A stretch of 64,000 nucleotides of DNA from Ctenosaura bakeri. Taxonomy: Eukaryota > Chordata > Lepidosauria > Squamata > Iguanidae. Positions 34,346-43,912 of the stretch are shown one piece after another (position 1 is the stretch's first letter; each line of letters begins with the position of its first letter). Where the stretch lies: positions 588,259 through 652,258 of the forward strand of contig CAOLHI010000422.1 in NCBI GenBank assembly GCA_948474755.1, read 5' to 3'. The notes below the pieces were generated by a model. The model ran no database searches, was not told the origin of the DNA, and saw only the letters and a program-made list of their open reading frames with translations. A program made the translations under genes and the position numbers.

Positions 34346-36020
34346 AATCATTGTAGGGAAAGTAATGGTCCAGACAGCATCATCTTCCGTTTCTTATCCC
34401 ATGTTTTCTTTGCTAGGAAAAAGAAACATGTATAGCATTTGGAGCCCTCAGTCTGTGACAGCTGTTCTGATTGGACTAAAATAAGCCTACCTGCTGCAAC
34501 TCCACAGTCTGTTTAACCAGAGATATATCTGTTTACTGCACAGCATGAAGCTTGCCATATTGCATTTATTCTATACCAGCAGTTGAGACATACCAATTGA
34601 GAATGCTTAAGCATGGGGGGCTGATTTATACCACATTTCAGCAAGGAAATTCCCTGGTTGGTTTTAATCATGTTCTTCATTTTGTTGTTGTTTAAAGTTC
34701 CTTTCTTACATGTGAATTTCTTTGGTTGGTCTAAGCATGTTAAAACACATTGATTTGATTATTTTACAATTAAATGCAGACTTGAAGCTAGATTTGGTAC
34801 TACAGTCTATCTGTGTTTACAGACAAAGCATTAACTATAAACTCCTATGTATGAAGTTGTATAGCAGAATGGTTACTTCATTGTTAGCCTTTTTTGTGTT
34901 TTATTGTTCCATAAAATGTCTCCAGCTCTCCAATCCTGTGCACAGCTATGCATGGAATTCAGTAAGACTAGCGCATAATGCTGTCCATATATTCATGGGT
35001 ACTCCTTTGCACAGGTTTAGAGCTTGAATTTCTAAATCCAGGGAATTGTGTGGGGAAAATCTACGTTAACAGTAGAGTTATGTATTCAGGTAATTATTCC
35101 ACTTAGTATATTCCTTATGCTGCATTGCATAGAGCTTGTTAAAGTATTCCAGCATGTAAAAATTCAGGGAAATTTCTTTTTGGTCATATGGTGACCTGAA
35201 TGTCTACTTCACAAAGAAAATGCCAGAAAGCTCATGAGACCCCTTGTGGTCAGGCAACCCCACTGATAGAAGAGCCAGGTGATGATACTGAAGACCTTCT
35301 CCTGACTATTTGGCCCCAGGAACCAGTGGATTAGACCATACATGCAGGCTATTTCCCATTTTTATTTTACTTTTTCTTATATTTGTATCCTGTTCTTCCT
35401 CCAAAGAGACAATGTAGAAAGCTGCCTTATAGTGAATCAAACATTCATCCTTCTAGCCCCCCTCATCATCAGCTTTGACTGGTAGTGTTTGTTCTCCAGG
35501 CTTTTAAGCAGAAATCCTTCCTAATGCTACAAGAAGTTCCCCGGTATTGTTGGGTTGTCTCTCATCCAAAACTGAGACATTGAAGTGCTAACCAGGTGTG
35601 GCCTAACTTTGCTTGCAAAATCAGGATCTGGTAAGCTCAGGGGTCTTCTTTTCTACTGCTTGTTAGAATAAGAACAAAAACAGACACTCTCTAAGGGTTG
35701 GTTAAACTGAGAATTTGTGGCTTGCTCTAGATGACCAGCTACATTTTGTGACAGTCCCAGCCCAGTGCCCACCCTTTGAGCTTCTCCTCTGCATCATATT
35801 CACACATAACTTTGTTCTTGTTATAAGTACCATTCATACATTTTTGTTTGCCTAATTGTATATGCAAGGTCAGACAAATCATGCATTTGCCTGTGTGTAG
35901 CTAGACAATAGGTGCCAATGGAAGTGACAGCCTTTATCGCAAGCTACCATGCAGCTGCAGCTGCAGTGAACTCAGCTGCTGATTGCCAGGACGGTTGAAT
36001 TGTTATTGTCTTTGTTCCAA
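34346..36020. other. Intronic DNA with one broken SINE-like stretch
   Basis: AT-rich. The segment 35412-35640 (GAAAGCTGCCTTATAGTGAA; AAGCAGAAATCCTTCC; TTGGGTTGTCTCTC) is a degraded copy of the SINE-like repeat also seen at 30075-31260. No exon or RNA gene. Confidence 0.4.
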
Positions 36021-36036
36021 CTACATACATACATAT

Positions 36037-36071
<35 letters not shown>

Positions 36072-36092
36072 TATATATATATATATATATGA
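36021..36092. repeat. AT/ACAT microsatellite
   Basis: ACATACAT, then CATATA units, then about 13 AT repeats. Confidence 0.9.
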
Positions 36093-36841
36093 ATGAGATA
36101 GTGAACATGGCTTGCTGTGATAGGAACCTTATCTGGACATTTTTTTCCCTGAATTAATTGCTAAAGAAATCTCATTGGTCTTATGGTGCATTAATTCTAA
36201 AACAGATTTTTTTTTAAAAAAATGTATCTTTAGTTATACAATAAAATTAAATGTGATATTTGTTTGTTTGTTTGTTTTTTAAAAGTTCTTTATCTTCCAT
36301 TCTTCAGCTTGCCAAGTCTCAGAGAAGCTAACAATAGTCAAAAATGCAATAAACTAACATAAAAAGTAGCAGAGGAGCATAAAGCAAAAAATAATGAGCC
36401 AGTGTCCCCACAAGTTAAAATTACAAACCTAAATAGAGCCAAGTCTAACCTAGGTAAATTAAATGGTCTTGGTACTGAAAACAAATTGGGTATAAGATGA
36501 ACCTTCTTGGGAAGAGCATTTCAAAGATAGGTTAAAAGGCCCTTTCTTAGCTCAACGCTTGTTTTACTTGCTTCCCAGGTAAAGATTAGATTGACAATGG
36601 TAGAGGTGTTCTACGAATAGAATATCCCATCTGAGATTGAGTTGGTTGATCTACCTGATCTTCTGTGACTTTGGAATTCCCCGTGTAGCTCTTGGTTGTT
36701 TTCTCTTACAATTACGAAAAGTTTTTAAGAAAAGAAAGTATGGTTAGAATGCATTCAGATCAATTTGAGGAGAAGGCAGATGGAACCACTGCCTTGGCCT
36801 TCACAAAAGTCAGGCACTGTAGCTATAATCAAATACAGTAC

Positions 36842-37688
36842 TGTCGGTGGCGGGCGGGGGCCAAGCAGACGCGGGGCGAGCAGCTGGAGCTGACAGCGTT
36901 TATTGGCAGTCAGTAAACAGAGGGTTACAGCACCCCCACAGGCAAGCCCCAACACAAATGTAAATCAGTCTCAAAGCAAAGGCTAAGTCCCAAAGTAAAT
37001 GTAGGCTACTTCCTAAAGCAAAGAAAGGGTTACTTCACCCAAGCAAAGACCAAGTGCTCGGCCACCAGGGAGGCTGGACGCAGTCACTGGAGGGAGGGGC
37101 TGGATCTGGACACCGGCAGAGGAGGACGCAGAAGACCGACAGTTGTTGCTCCGTGGTCCTCCCCTCCCAGCGCCCGTCCTAAGTAGCTCCCTGGCCCAGC
37201 AGCAACCAATCAGGTCTGGGCTCACAGCTGAGAGCCCTCAGCCTGCTGCCTGGCCTCACAGCTGAGAGCTCTCAGCCCGCAGCCGCTTCTCCAGCAGCTG
37301 CCAGGACCGGCATACTGCCTCCTTCCCCTGCCGCCATTGCCAGAACATGGGAGGAGGGGCAGCAGTCTCCTCCGAATTGGAACCGTGGGGGGGCGGAGCC
37401 CCCGGACTGAAGTTGGGGCCTGCCCTCCCCAACGAGCCTGCAGGCTCCCCGCCCGCCGGGGTGGGCCCCGGGCCAGCCCCGGCACCACTAACGGGCCCGT
37501 CTGCGGCAGCGGCGGCCTCTGCGGTGTCCGGGCCTCCCCCTGCAGCGGCGGCGGCCTCCGCGGTGTCCAGGCATACCCCTACATCGGCGGCAGCCTCCAC
37601 GGCGTCCGGGCCTTCGTCCGGGCCTTCCCCCGCATCGGTGGCGGCCTCCAAGGTGGCGGCGGCGGCGGGCCCAGCCGGGCCCATGACA
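36842..37688 (-). repeat. 3' LTR of the Ty3/gypsy element (847 bp)
   Basis: Begins TGTCGGTGGCGG and ends GGCCCATGACA on the plus strand (TG...CA). Read in element orientation it has an AATAAA-type poly(A) signal near its end (plus-strand GTTTATTGGC, about 36900). It contains a GC-rich minisatellite of about 42-bp units between about 37495 and 37660, with three to four copies. The preceding pol frame continues open into this LTR. Confidence 0.93.
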
Positions 37689-38130
37689 TCACTCCCCTCC
37701 CCGAGGGCGTCGCCCCCACTCGGCGGAGGGCACGGCTTAGCCGGGTACCGGTGGTGGAAGCGCTGCACCAGTTCTGGCGCATGGACATCTGTGGCATCCT
37801 CCCAGGACTGCTCCTCTGGCCCGTAGCCCAGCCAGTCGACCAGGTACTGGAGGCGGCCCTGCTGCCATCGGGAGTTGAGAATTTCGGCCACCTCGAACTC
37901 CTCTTCACCGTTGACCAATACCAGTGGCGGTGGGGGCACCGGGCCGGTGTCGTCTCGCACCCCCTTGACCAGCAGCAGCAGCGGCCTATGGAACACCGGA
38001 TGCATCTGCAAGCTGCGTGGGAGCTGCAACCGGAAGGCCACGGGAAAATGAAAGGGCCTATGTAGCGGGCGTCTAGCTTGCGGCTGGGGCGAGTTGACGG
38101 TTAGACAGCCAGACGCAGTCCCCGACCCGC
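37256..38130 (-). pseudogene. Integrase C-terminus, chromodomain and LTR-encoded tail
   Basis: The open frame covers the integrase C-terminal segment (FRLQLPRSLQMHPVFHRPLL), then a chromodomain at about 37745-37905 (EEEFEVAEILNSRWQQG; LQYLVDWLGYGPEEQSWEDA; LVQRFHHRYP) and runs on. Chromodomains of chromoviruses bind histone marks and steer integration; the aromatic positions (Phe, Trp, Tyr/Trp) are visible. The frame crosses the polypurine tract and ends about 430 bases inside the 3' LTR (stop near 37256), adding about 140 residues that include the 14-residue Ala-rich repeats. Whether that tail was ever translated as part of pol is inference. A frameshift separates this from the integrase frame at about 38075-38130. 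Confidence 0.82.
37495..37660 (-). repeat. LTR minisatellite, about 3-4 units of ~42 bp
   Basis: Repeats of the form GCGGCCTCCGCGGTGTCC then GGGCCTCCCCCTGCGTCGGC. On the minus strand they encode an Ala/Glu/Asp/Gly-rich 14-residue repeat (EAAADAG...GPDTA). The 5' LTR has roughly twice as many units. Confidence 0.8.
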
Positions 38131-39059
38131 AACAGAGGCCCCGGCTGATAGCACTTGTCCGCCTCCCGCTTATACGCTTCCTTAGCCCGCTCGAGTTGTT
38201 CTTGCAAGAGACTCTGGATGGCCCGCAGTTCCTGCAGCCATTGGTCCGCGGCTGGCACTGCGGACGGTGTTCCAACTGGCGGGAACCACCTCAGGTGGAA
38301 CCCGTAATTCGCAAAGAACAGGGACTGCTGGGTCGAGGTGTGGGTGGCGTTGTTGTAGGTGAACTCTGCCAGCGGGAGGAGCTCGGCTCAAATGTCCTGT
38401 TGATAGCAGCTGTAGCAGCGGAGGTATTCTTCCAAGGTGGCGTTGGTGCGCTCGGTCTGTCCATCTGTCTGTGGGTGGTGGGCCGATGACAGGTGGGGCT
38501 CGATGTGTAGCTGTCGCAACAGGCACTGCCAGAAGCGGGCTGTAAACTGCACCCCCTGGTCCGTCACGATCCCCTCCGGGAGGCCGTGAAGCCGGAAGAC
38601 ATGGTCCAGGACCAAGCGGGCTGTCTCCTTGGCCATGGGGATCGCGGGGCATGGGACGAAGTGCGCCATCTTGGTGAGGAGGTCCACCGCCACCAGTACG
38701 GCAGTGTGGCCCCTTGACAGCGGGAGCTCGGTGATAAAATCCATGGACACCGTTTTCCAGGGCCCTGTAGGTGTTGGCAGTGGTTGTAGAAGGCCCGGTG
38801 GCTTTCTGGGCGGGTCCTTGGCGCGGCGGCATACAGGGCACGAGTGTACATAGCAGTCCATGTCCGCTCGGACCCGAGGCCACCAAAACTCCCCAGTCAC
38901 GAGTTGCAAGGTTTTATACAGCCCGAAGTGACCTGCAGGCTTCCCATCGTGGCATAGATGCAGCACTTCTTGCCAACAAGGCCCCGCCAGGACGAACAGT
39001 CGGCCCTGGTGGTACAGTAGACCCTCCCATTTGGTCCATGGTGAAGCGGAGTGTCCCAC
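38073..39059 (-). pseudogene. Ty3/gypsy integrase, broken
   Basis: The frame from 39059 to 38388 shows the His/Cys zinc-binding N-domain (LHLCHDGKPAGHFG ... CYVHSCPVCRRAK) and the catalytic core: Asp in VSMDFITELP, Asp in GIVTDQGVQFT, and Glu in GQTERTNATLEEYLR, so D,D,E is complete. A stop at 38388 interrupts it. The same frame resumes (AEFTYNNATHTS; later KCYQPGPLLRVGDCVWLS) to about 38073. Integrase joins the cDNA to target DNA in the nucleus. A frameshift near 39040 separates it from the RNase H frame. Confidence 0.88.
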
Positions 39060-39660
39060 TCGGGGTCCCCCCCCGGGGCGGGTCGCAAGCCTGAGCCTCC
39101 TGAATGCGCTCTGTTAAGGTCGCCACCTCTACAGCTGACGCGAAGTTTTCGGGGCACAGGATGGTGGAACGGGCTTCCTGCTCTGGGATCGTGGCATACT
39201 CGGGCTTTTGGGACAGAGCATCTGCTCACCAATTACAGGCCCGCGGCATGTACTACAGACGGAAATGGAAGTGCGAGAAGAACTGGGCCCACCGCATCTG
39301 CCGCGGGGTTAACTTGCGGGCGGTCTGCAGGTACTCCAGGTTTTGGTGGTTGGTCCACATCTGCACCGGGTGGAGGGCCCCCTCCAGGAGATGACGCCAT
39401 ATCTCGAATGCTACCTTGATCGCCAAGAGCTCCTTCTTCCAAATCGTGTAGTTCCGCTCGGCAGACGACAACTGCCTGGAGTGGTAGGCGCACGGCATCA
39501 GCTGGGACTCTGTCCCGGTTGGCTGCAACAGAACCGCCCCTACCGCGACGTCCAAAGCGTCGGTCTTGAGGACGAACGGCTTCTTGGGGTCTGGGTGCTG
39601 CAGGATGGGCTCCGTGGTGAAGCGGGCCTTCAGGTGATCGAACGCCTGCTGCACCGCCGG
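39060..39660 (-). pseudogene. Ty3/gypsy RNase H, broken
   Basis: Minus-strand frame with FVLKTDALDVAVGAVLLQ (first catalytic Asp), the YTIWKKELLAIKVAFEIWRH motif (catalytic Glu) and VQMWTNHQNLEYLQTARKL. The last motif has Asn where an Asp is usual (TDH), a likely inactivating change. Stops at about 39250 and 39234 interrupt the following ADALS connection segment. The domain degrades the RNA strand during reverse transcription. Confidence 0.85.
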
Positions 39661-39678
39661 GGTCCACTGGAAGGGCGC

Positions 39679-40560
39679 CTAGCCGCGGAGTAGGCTGGTG
39701 ATGGGGGCTGCCAGCAAGGTGTAATCAGGGATGAATTTGCGATAGAAGTTGGCAAACCCCAGGAAGTGCTGCACATCCTTGCGGTTCCCCGGGGCCTGCC
39801 AGGACACTCTCGCCTCCACTTTGCCTGGGTCCATTTCTATTCCCTGTTGGGAAACTCGGTAGCCCAGAAACCCGACCGCCGGGAGGTCAAGCGCGCATTT
39901 CTCCAGCTTGACATAGAGGCAGTGCTCCCGCAGTCGCTGCAGGACCGCGCATATGTGCGCCTCATGGACGCGCTGGTTCAGGGAGTAGATGAGGAAGTCG
40001 TCCAGAAAGATGATCACAAAGCGGTCCAGATAGTCCCGGAAGACATCATTCACAAAATGTTGGAACACGGCTGGGGCGTTACACAGGCCAAACGGCATGA
40101 CGGTATACTCGTAGTGGCCGTACCGGGTCTGGAACGCCATCTTCCACTCATCCCCTGCCTGAATCCGAACCAAGTTATATGCCCCGCGGAGGTCCAACTT
40201 CGTGAGCACAGTCGCATGCCGCAGTCGTTCCAGCAGCTCGGGGATCAGGGGCAGAGGGTAGCGATTTCGGATGGTAATCCGGTTCAGGGCCTGGTAGTTG
40301 ATACACAGATGAAGTTCGCCCGACTTTTTCTGGACAAACAGCACGGGAGCCCCCGCTGGCAAGGTCGACAGTCGCATGAAGCCCTGACACAGGTTCTTTT
40401 CCAGGAACTCCCTCAGAGCGGCCAGCTCGGGCTCCAAGAGTGCGTAGATCCTCCCTGCTGGGATTGGGGCGCCAGGAACCAGATCTATGGTGCAATTGTA
40501 GATCCGGTGCAGCGGCAGCTGGTCGGCCTCTTTTTGATCAAACATGTCCGCGACAGCTCC
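39679..40560 (-). pseudogene. Ty3/gypsy reverse transcriptase
   Basis: An open stretch of about 290 residues with all core RT blocks: PAGAPVLFVQKKSGELHLCI, then LTKLDLRGAYNLVRI (first catalytic Asp), FQTRYGHYEYTVMPFGLCNA, and the catalytic FVIIFLDDFLIYS. The end has VGFLGYRVS and HFLGFANFYRKFI. The active-site residues look intact, but a stop at 39679 cuts it from RNase H and a frameshift upstream (about 40560) cuts it from protease. The frame extends to 40779, but the upstream part is out of the natural frame. Confidence 0.93.
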
Positions 40561-41030
40561 ACCGATGTTCCCGGGCCCACGGACTTCAAAGAGGCCAGCA
40601 GCTTCTCCGGCCAGCAGTGCTCCTGGCAGTGTTTGGATGCGAACAGCACCTCGCGCCGAGACCAAGAGATGTGTGGGTCGTGGCGCGAGAGCCATGGCAT
40701 CCCCAGCACCAGCGGGAAATGGGGCACCGCCACCACCAGGAAGCTGGTGCGCTCCACATGCCCCTGGATTTCCAAACACACCTCCGCCGTCTGGTGGGTG
40801 ATGGGGCCCAACTTCAGCAGCCGCTCGTCGATGGTTTCCACCGGGCGTGGCTCTGGCAGAGGTACCAGAGGTTGTCCTTGGAGAACTGTAAGTCCAGGAA
40901 GTTGCTGGAGGCCCCTGAGTTAATCATGGTCCCCACAGGGATGGGCGGCGCGCTGCTGAAGCTCACCGAGGCGGCCACCAAAAGTGGGTCCGGCTTCTGC
41001 TCTGGCATGGCCGAGGGCCTCCTGCCACCC
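40485..41030 (-). pseudogene. Ty3/gypsy aspartic protease, broken
   Basis: The N-terminal part lies in the frame ending at 40814 with GTMINSGASSNFLD. The position of the catalytic Asp is occupied by Asn. After a frameshift at about 40840, the C-terminal part continues in the frame 40841-40485 with VPHFPLVLGMPWLSRHDPHI, typical of the ILG-like flap and end of retropepsins. The protease would process the gag-pol polyprotein; this copy cannot. Confidence 0.78.
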
Positions 41031-42015
41031 GACTCCCCCAGGCCTCGCAGACCCTTTGGACCTGGGGGTTGGCGTTTCCTGCCACAGCCACGGCCGCTGA
41101 CTTGGACAGGCACACGCGGGCAAAGTGCCCCCCCCAGCTGCAGTATAGGCACAGCCCGGACCGCCTCCGTCGCTCCTTTTCCTCGGCGGTCAAACGTGGC
41201 CACGCTCCTCCAAGCTGCATTGATTCCTCTACACTTGCCGAGCCAGTGGAGGGGCCAGATCCCGGCCGGCTGGGTGGGGCCTCCCGAGGTGCAGGCATCC
41301 AGGTTCTCCCACCCCCGGCCGGTCAGGTGCTCTGCCAGCGCGGCGGGCCTGCCTTCGCACCTCCAGGCACCCATCAATATGGCGTGCCTGCTGGATCAGC
41401 AGCTCCAGGGTCTCCGGCGGGGGGCTGCGGGCCAGCTCATCCAGGCTTTCCACCAAGAGGCCCGCCTTGAACTGGTCCTGAAGGGCGGGGTCATTGTAGG
41501 CCAAGTCCTGCGCCAACAGGCGGAACGCTGTCGTATACTCCTGCACAGAGCCCCTCCCCTGCTGTAGCTTATGCAGCTGGCGGCTAGCTGTTTCTGTCTG
41601 TACTGGATCCCCCCACACCGATCGGAAGGCTTGCAAGAAAGTGGGCATGCTGTCCAGAATGCCGCTGTTCTGGCGAAGCAGGGGCGTGGGCCACTTGGCG
41701 GGCATGCCGGAGAGTAGGCTGACCATAAAAGCCACCTGGGCCCGCTCATTACGAAAGTTCTGGCTGCAGACCTGGATATAGAACTGGCAGTTGGCCACAA
41801 AGGTCTCCAGTTCCGAAGGCTCCTCTGTAAAGTGCTGAGACGCCGCCATGGGAATTTTGGGGGCAGGTTGGGGCCGGGCTGCCTGCAGCTGGCCCCCCCT
41901 GGAATTGCAAGTTCTGCAGGGCGTGGGATAGCTGGTGGATTTGTGTGCGTAGCCCCTGGTTCTCCTGAGCCTGAGCGGCCAACTGGGCTTTTAACGCGGC
42001 ATTCTCCCCCTCCAT
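40963..42015 (-). pseudogene. Ty3/gypsy gag (capsid and nucleocapsid), broken
   Basis: The likely start Met is at 42013-42015 (MEGENAALKAQL), followed by a short coiled-coil segment rich in Gln/Leu. After a frameshift at about 41850-41920, the capsid runs from FTEEPSELETFVANCQFYI through MPTFLQAFRSVWGDP to LIQQARHIDGCLEVRR. A second frameshift near 41300 leads to the nucleocapsid with one zinc knuckle [14 protein letters not shown] (C-X2-C-X4-H-X4-C). Gag forms the virus-like particle and packages RNA. The length of about 350 residues is usual. Confidence 0.85.
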
Positions 42016-42045
42016 TCTGCTTGGCCGTTTGACGGAGCAACAATC
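42016..42045 (-). other. Primer-binding-site region of the Ty3/gypsy element
   Basis: The bases directly inside the 5' LTR read GATTGTTGCTCCGTCAAACG on the minus strand. A tRNA primer must pair here, but I cannot assign the tRNA with confidence. Confidence 0.45.
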
Positions 42046-43086
42046 TGTCAGCGGCGGGCGGGGGCCAAGCAGATGCGGGGTGAGTGGCTGGAGCTGACAG
42101 CGTTTATTGGCAGTCAGTAAACAGAGGGTTACAGCACCCCCACAGGCAAGCCCCAACACAAACGTAAATCAGTGTCAAAGCAAAGGCTAAGTCCCAAAGT
42201 AAATGCAGGCTACTTCCTAAAGCAAAGAAAGGGTTACTTCACCCAAGCAAAGACCAAGTGCTCGGCCGCCAGGGAGGCTGGACGCAGTCGCTGGAGGGAG
42301 GGGCTGGATCCGGACACCGGCAGAGGAGGACGCGGAAGACCGACAGTTCTTGCTCCATGGTCCTCCCCTCCCAGCGCCCGTCCTAAGTAGCTCCCTGGCC
42401 CAGCGGCGACCAATCAGGTCTGGGCTCACAGCTGAGAGCCCTCAGCCTGCTGCCTGGCCTCACAGCTGAGAGCTCCCAGCCCGCAGCCGCTTCTCCAGCA
42501 GCCATCGGGACCGGCGTACTGCCTCCTTCCCCTGCCGCCATTGCCAGAACGTGGGAGGAGGGCGGAAGTCTCCTCCGAATCGGAGCTGTGGGGGGGGGGC
42601 AGAGCCCCCGGACTGAAGCCGGGGCCTGCCCTCCCCAACGAGCCTGCAGGCGCCCCGCCCGCTGGGGCAGCCCCCAGGCTGGCCCCGGCACTGCTAATGG
42701 GCCCATCTGCATTGGCAGCAGCCTCCATGGCGTCCAGGCTTCCCTATGTGGCGACAGCGGCCTCCGCGGCGTCCAGGCCTACCCCTGCGTCGGCGGCGGC
42801 CTCCGCGGCATCCGAGCCTCCCTCTGTGTCGGCGGCGGCAGCCTCCATGGTGTCCGGGCCTTCCCCCGCATTGGCGGCAGCGGCCTCTGTGATGTCCGGG
42901 CCTACCCCTGCGTCAGCGTCAGCGGCCTCCACGGGGCCCAGGCCTCTCCCCGTGTTGGCGGCAGCGGCCTCTGCGGTGTCCGGGTCTCCCCCCGCGTCAG
43001 CGGCAGCGGCCTCTGCAGCGTCCGGGCCTCCCCCCGCGTTGGCGGCAGCCTCCAAGGCGGCAGCGGGCCCGGCTGGGCCCGTGACA
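42046..43086 (-). repeat. 5' LTR of the Ty3/gypsy element (1041 bp)
   Basis: Begins TGTCAGCGGCGG and ends GGCCCGTGACA on the plus strand. Alignable to the 3' LTR along its length. The 194-bp excess is explained by extra minisatellite units (about 42700-43060, 8 to 9 copies versus 3 to 4). It holds the element's promoter, since transcription runs on the minus strand. Confidence 0.93.
42700..43060 (-). repeat. LTR minisatellite, about 8-9 units of ~42 bp
   Basis: Same unit as in the other LTR. The minus-strand frame (43055 to 42744) reads EAAADAG-type 14-residue repeats and is interrupted by a stop at 42744. Confidence 0.82.
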
Positions 43087-43091
43087 AGTAC

Positions 43092-43716
43092 TACATTTCA
43101 GAATTTGAAATACTTTATCATACCTTAGTTAATAAAACCTCTGATAATGAAGCTTCTTAAAAAGTCATCTTATATCCGTATAACCCCTTTCATCCTCCTC
43201 TAGCTGGAAGTTTTTCTAGCAGCATCAGTGTTGGGAGGATGGAGAAGGAAGGGCAGAAAAACACCGTCATTGAGTATGAGGTTGTAGTAGTGTGTTTGCA
43301 ATACCCAAGCTTCAGCTGGGAAAAAATAGGATCCCACTCTAGTCAATCCTACTGTGCCAATCCTTTCCTGCATATAACAGGCAAAGTAAATAGCAGCTAC
43401 CTCCAGAATCCCTTACAGCGCATGGGTGAACAGCAGAACAGTGAGAAAACAGCAGAGTGCCTGTCCACTCTCAACATATTAAAAAAGCATAGATCTGTAA
43501 GTTTGACCATCAGAATGGAAATATTAGAAAAGTGGAGAGTGGTGAAAGAAAAAGTTATCCCTAGATGTATTTTGGAAGAAGCCATTAAGTGGTGTGAGCA
43601 AGGTTGTTTACTTATGAAAGGCTGTCCTGACATGTTTGTTTCATTTCACATGTGCATATTACCTGTGGATTAAAATGTTTCTTGAAACATGTTAAATTGC
43701 TTTTTTTTGGGGGGGG
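43092..43716. other. Intronic DNA after the chromovirus
   Basis: AT-rich. A 144-aa plus-strand frame at 43239-43673 has no recognisable domain and no splice context; I treat it as chance. Ends in a T/G homopolymer run at about 43702-43716. Confidence 0.45.
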
Positions 43717-43912
43717 CTACCCTAAAGGTACCAGATCCTTTCAGATCTTGTAAGCTAAGCAGTCTCAGCTCTGGTTAATACTTGGATGGGAGACTGCCAA
43801 TGAATACTAGATGCTAAGGAAGGGATCTGGCAAAACCAGCTCTGAGTGTTCATTGCCAAAGAAAACTATGAAATTCGTGGGGTCACCATATCGACTTGAA
43901 GGCACATACACA
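43717..43912 (+). mobile_element. 5S rRNA-derived SINE, copy 2
   Basis: CTACCCTAAAGGTACCAGAT, then TCTTGTAAGCTAAGCAGTC and CTTGGATGGGAGACTGCC keep the 5S layout. The tail (GGGATCTGGCAAAACCAGCT to GGGGTCACCATATCGACTTG) is shortened. Plus strand. Confidence 0.83.

Larger units (their letters stand above)
36842..43086 (-). mobile_element. Ty3/gypsy chromovirus-type LTR retrotransposon, near full length
   Basis: A 6245-bp element with two LTRs (36842-37688 and 42046-43086), an internal region coding for gag and pol on the minus strand, and a 5-bp target duplication AGTAC (36837-36841 and 43087-43091). The order on the minus strand is LTR, gag with one zinc knuckle, protease, reverse transcriptase, RNase H, integrase, chromodomain, polypurine tract (GGGGAGGGGAGTGA next to the LTR at 37689), LTR. 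No envelope gene. This domain order and the terminal chromodomain define chromoviruses, which are known from the Anolis genome. By hand count the LTRs differ at about 17 of the first ~390 comparable bases, mostly transitions, so the copy is not recent. At least five frameshifts and four stops break the coding region, so it is inactive. It is antisense to AOPEP. Confidence 0.95.

Noticed and set aside
37256..38275. Chromodomain frame as a domesticated host gene
   Set aside because: It is flanked by LTRs, target duplications and decayed gag-pol in the standard order, so it is part of the retrotransposon; no independent promoter or exon structure is seen.
39766..41567. Long plus-strand frames of up to 385 codons
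   Set aside because: Antisense shadows of the gag-pol region in GC-rich sequence; the minus strand carries the recognisable domains.
43239..43673. 144-codon plus-strand frame
   Set aside because: No recognised domain, no splice signals at its ends, and it sits in an AOPEP intron next to repeats; length is within chance for this many frames.
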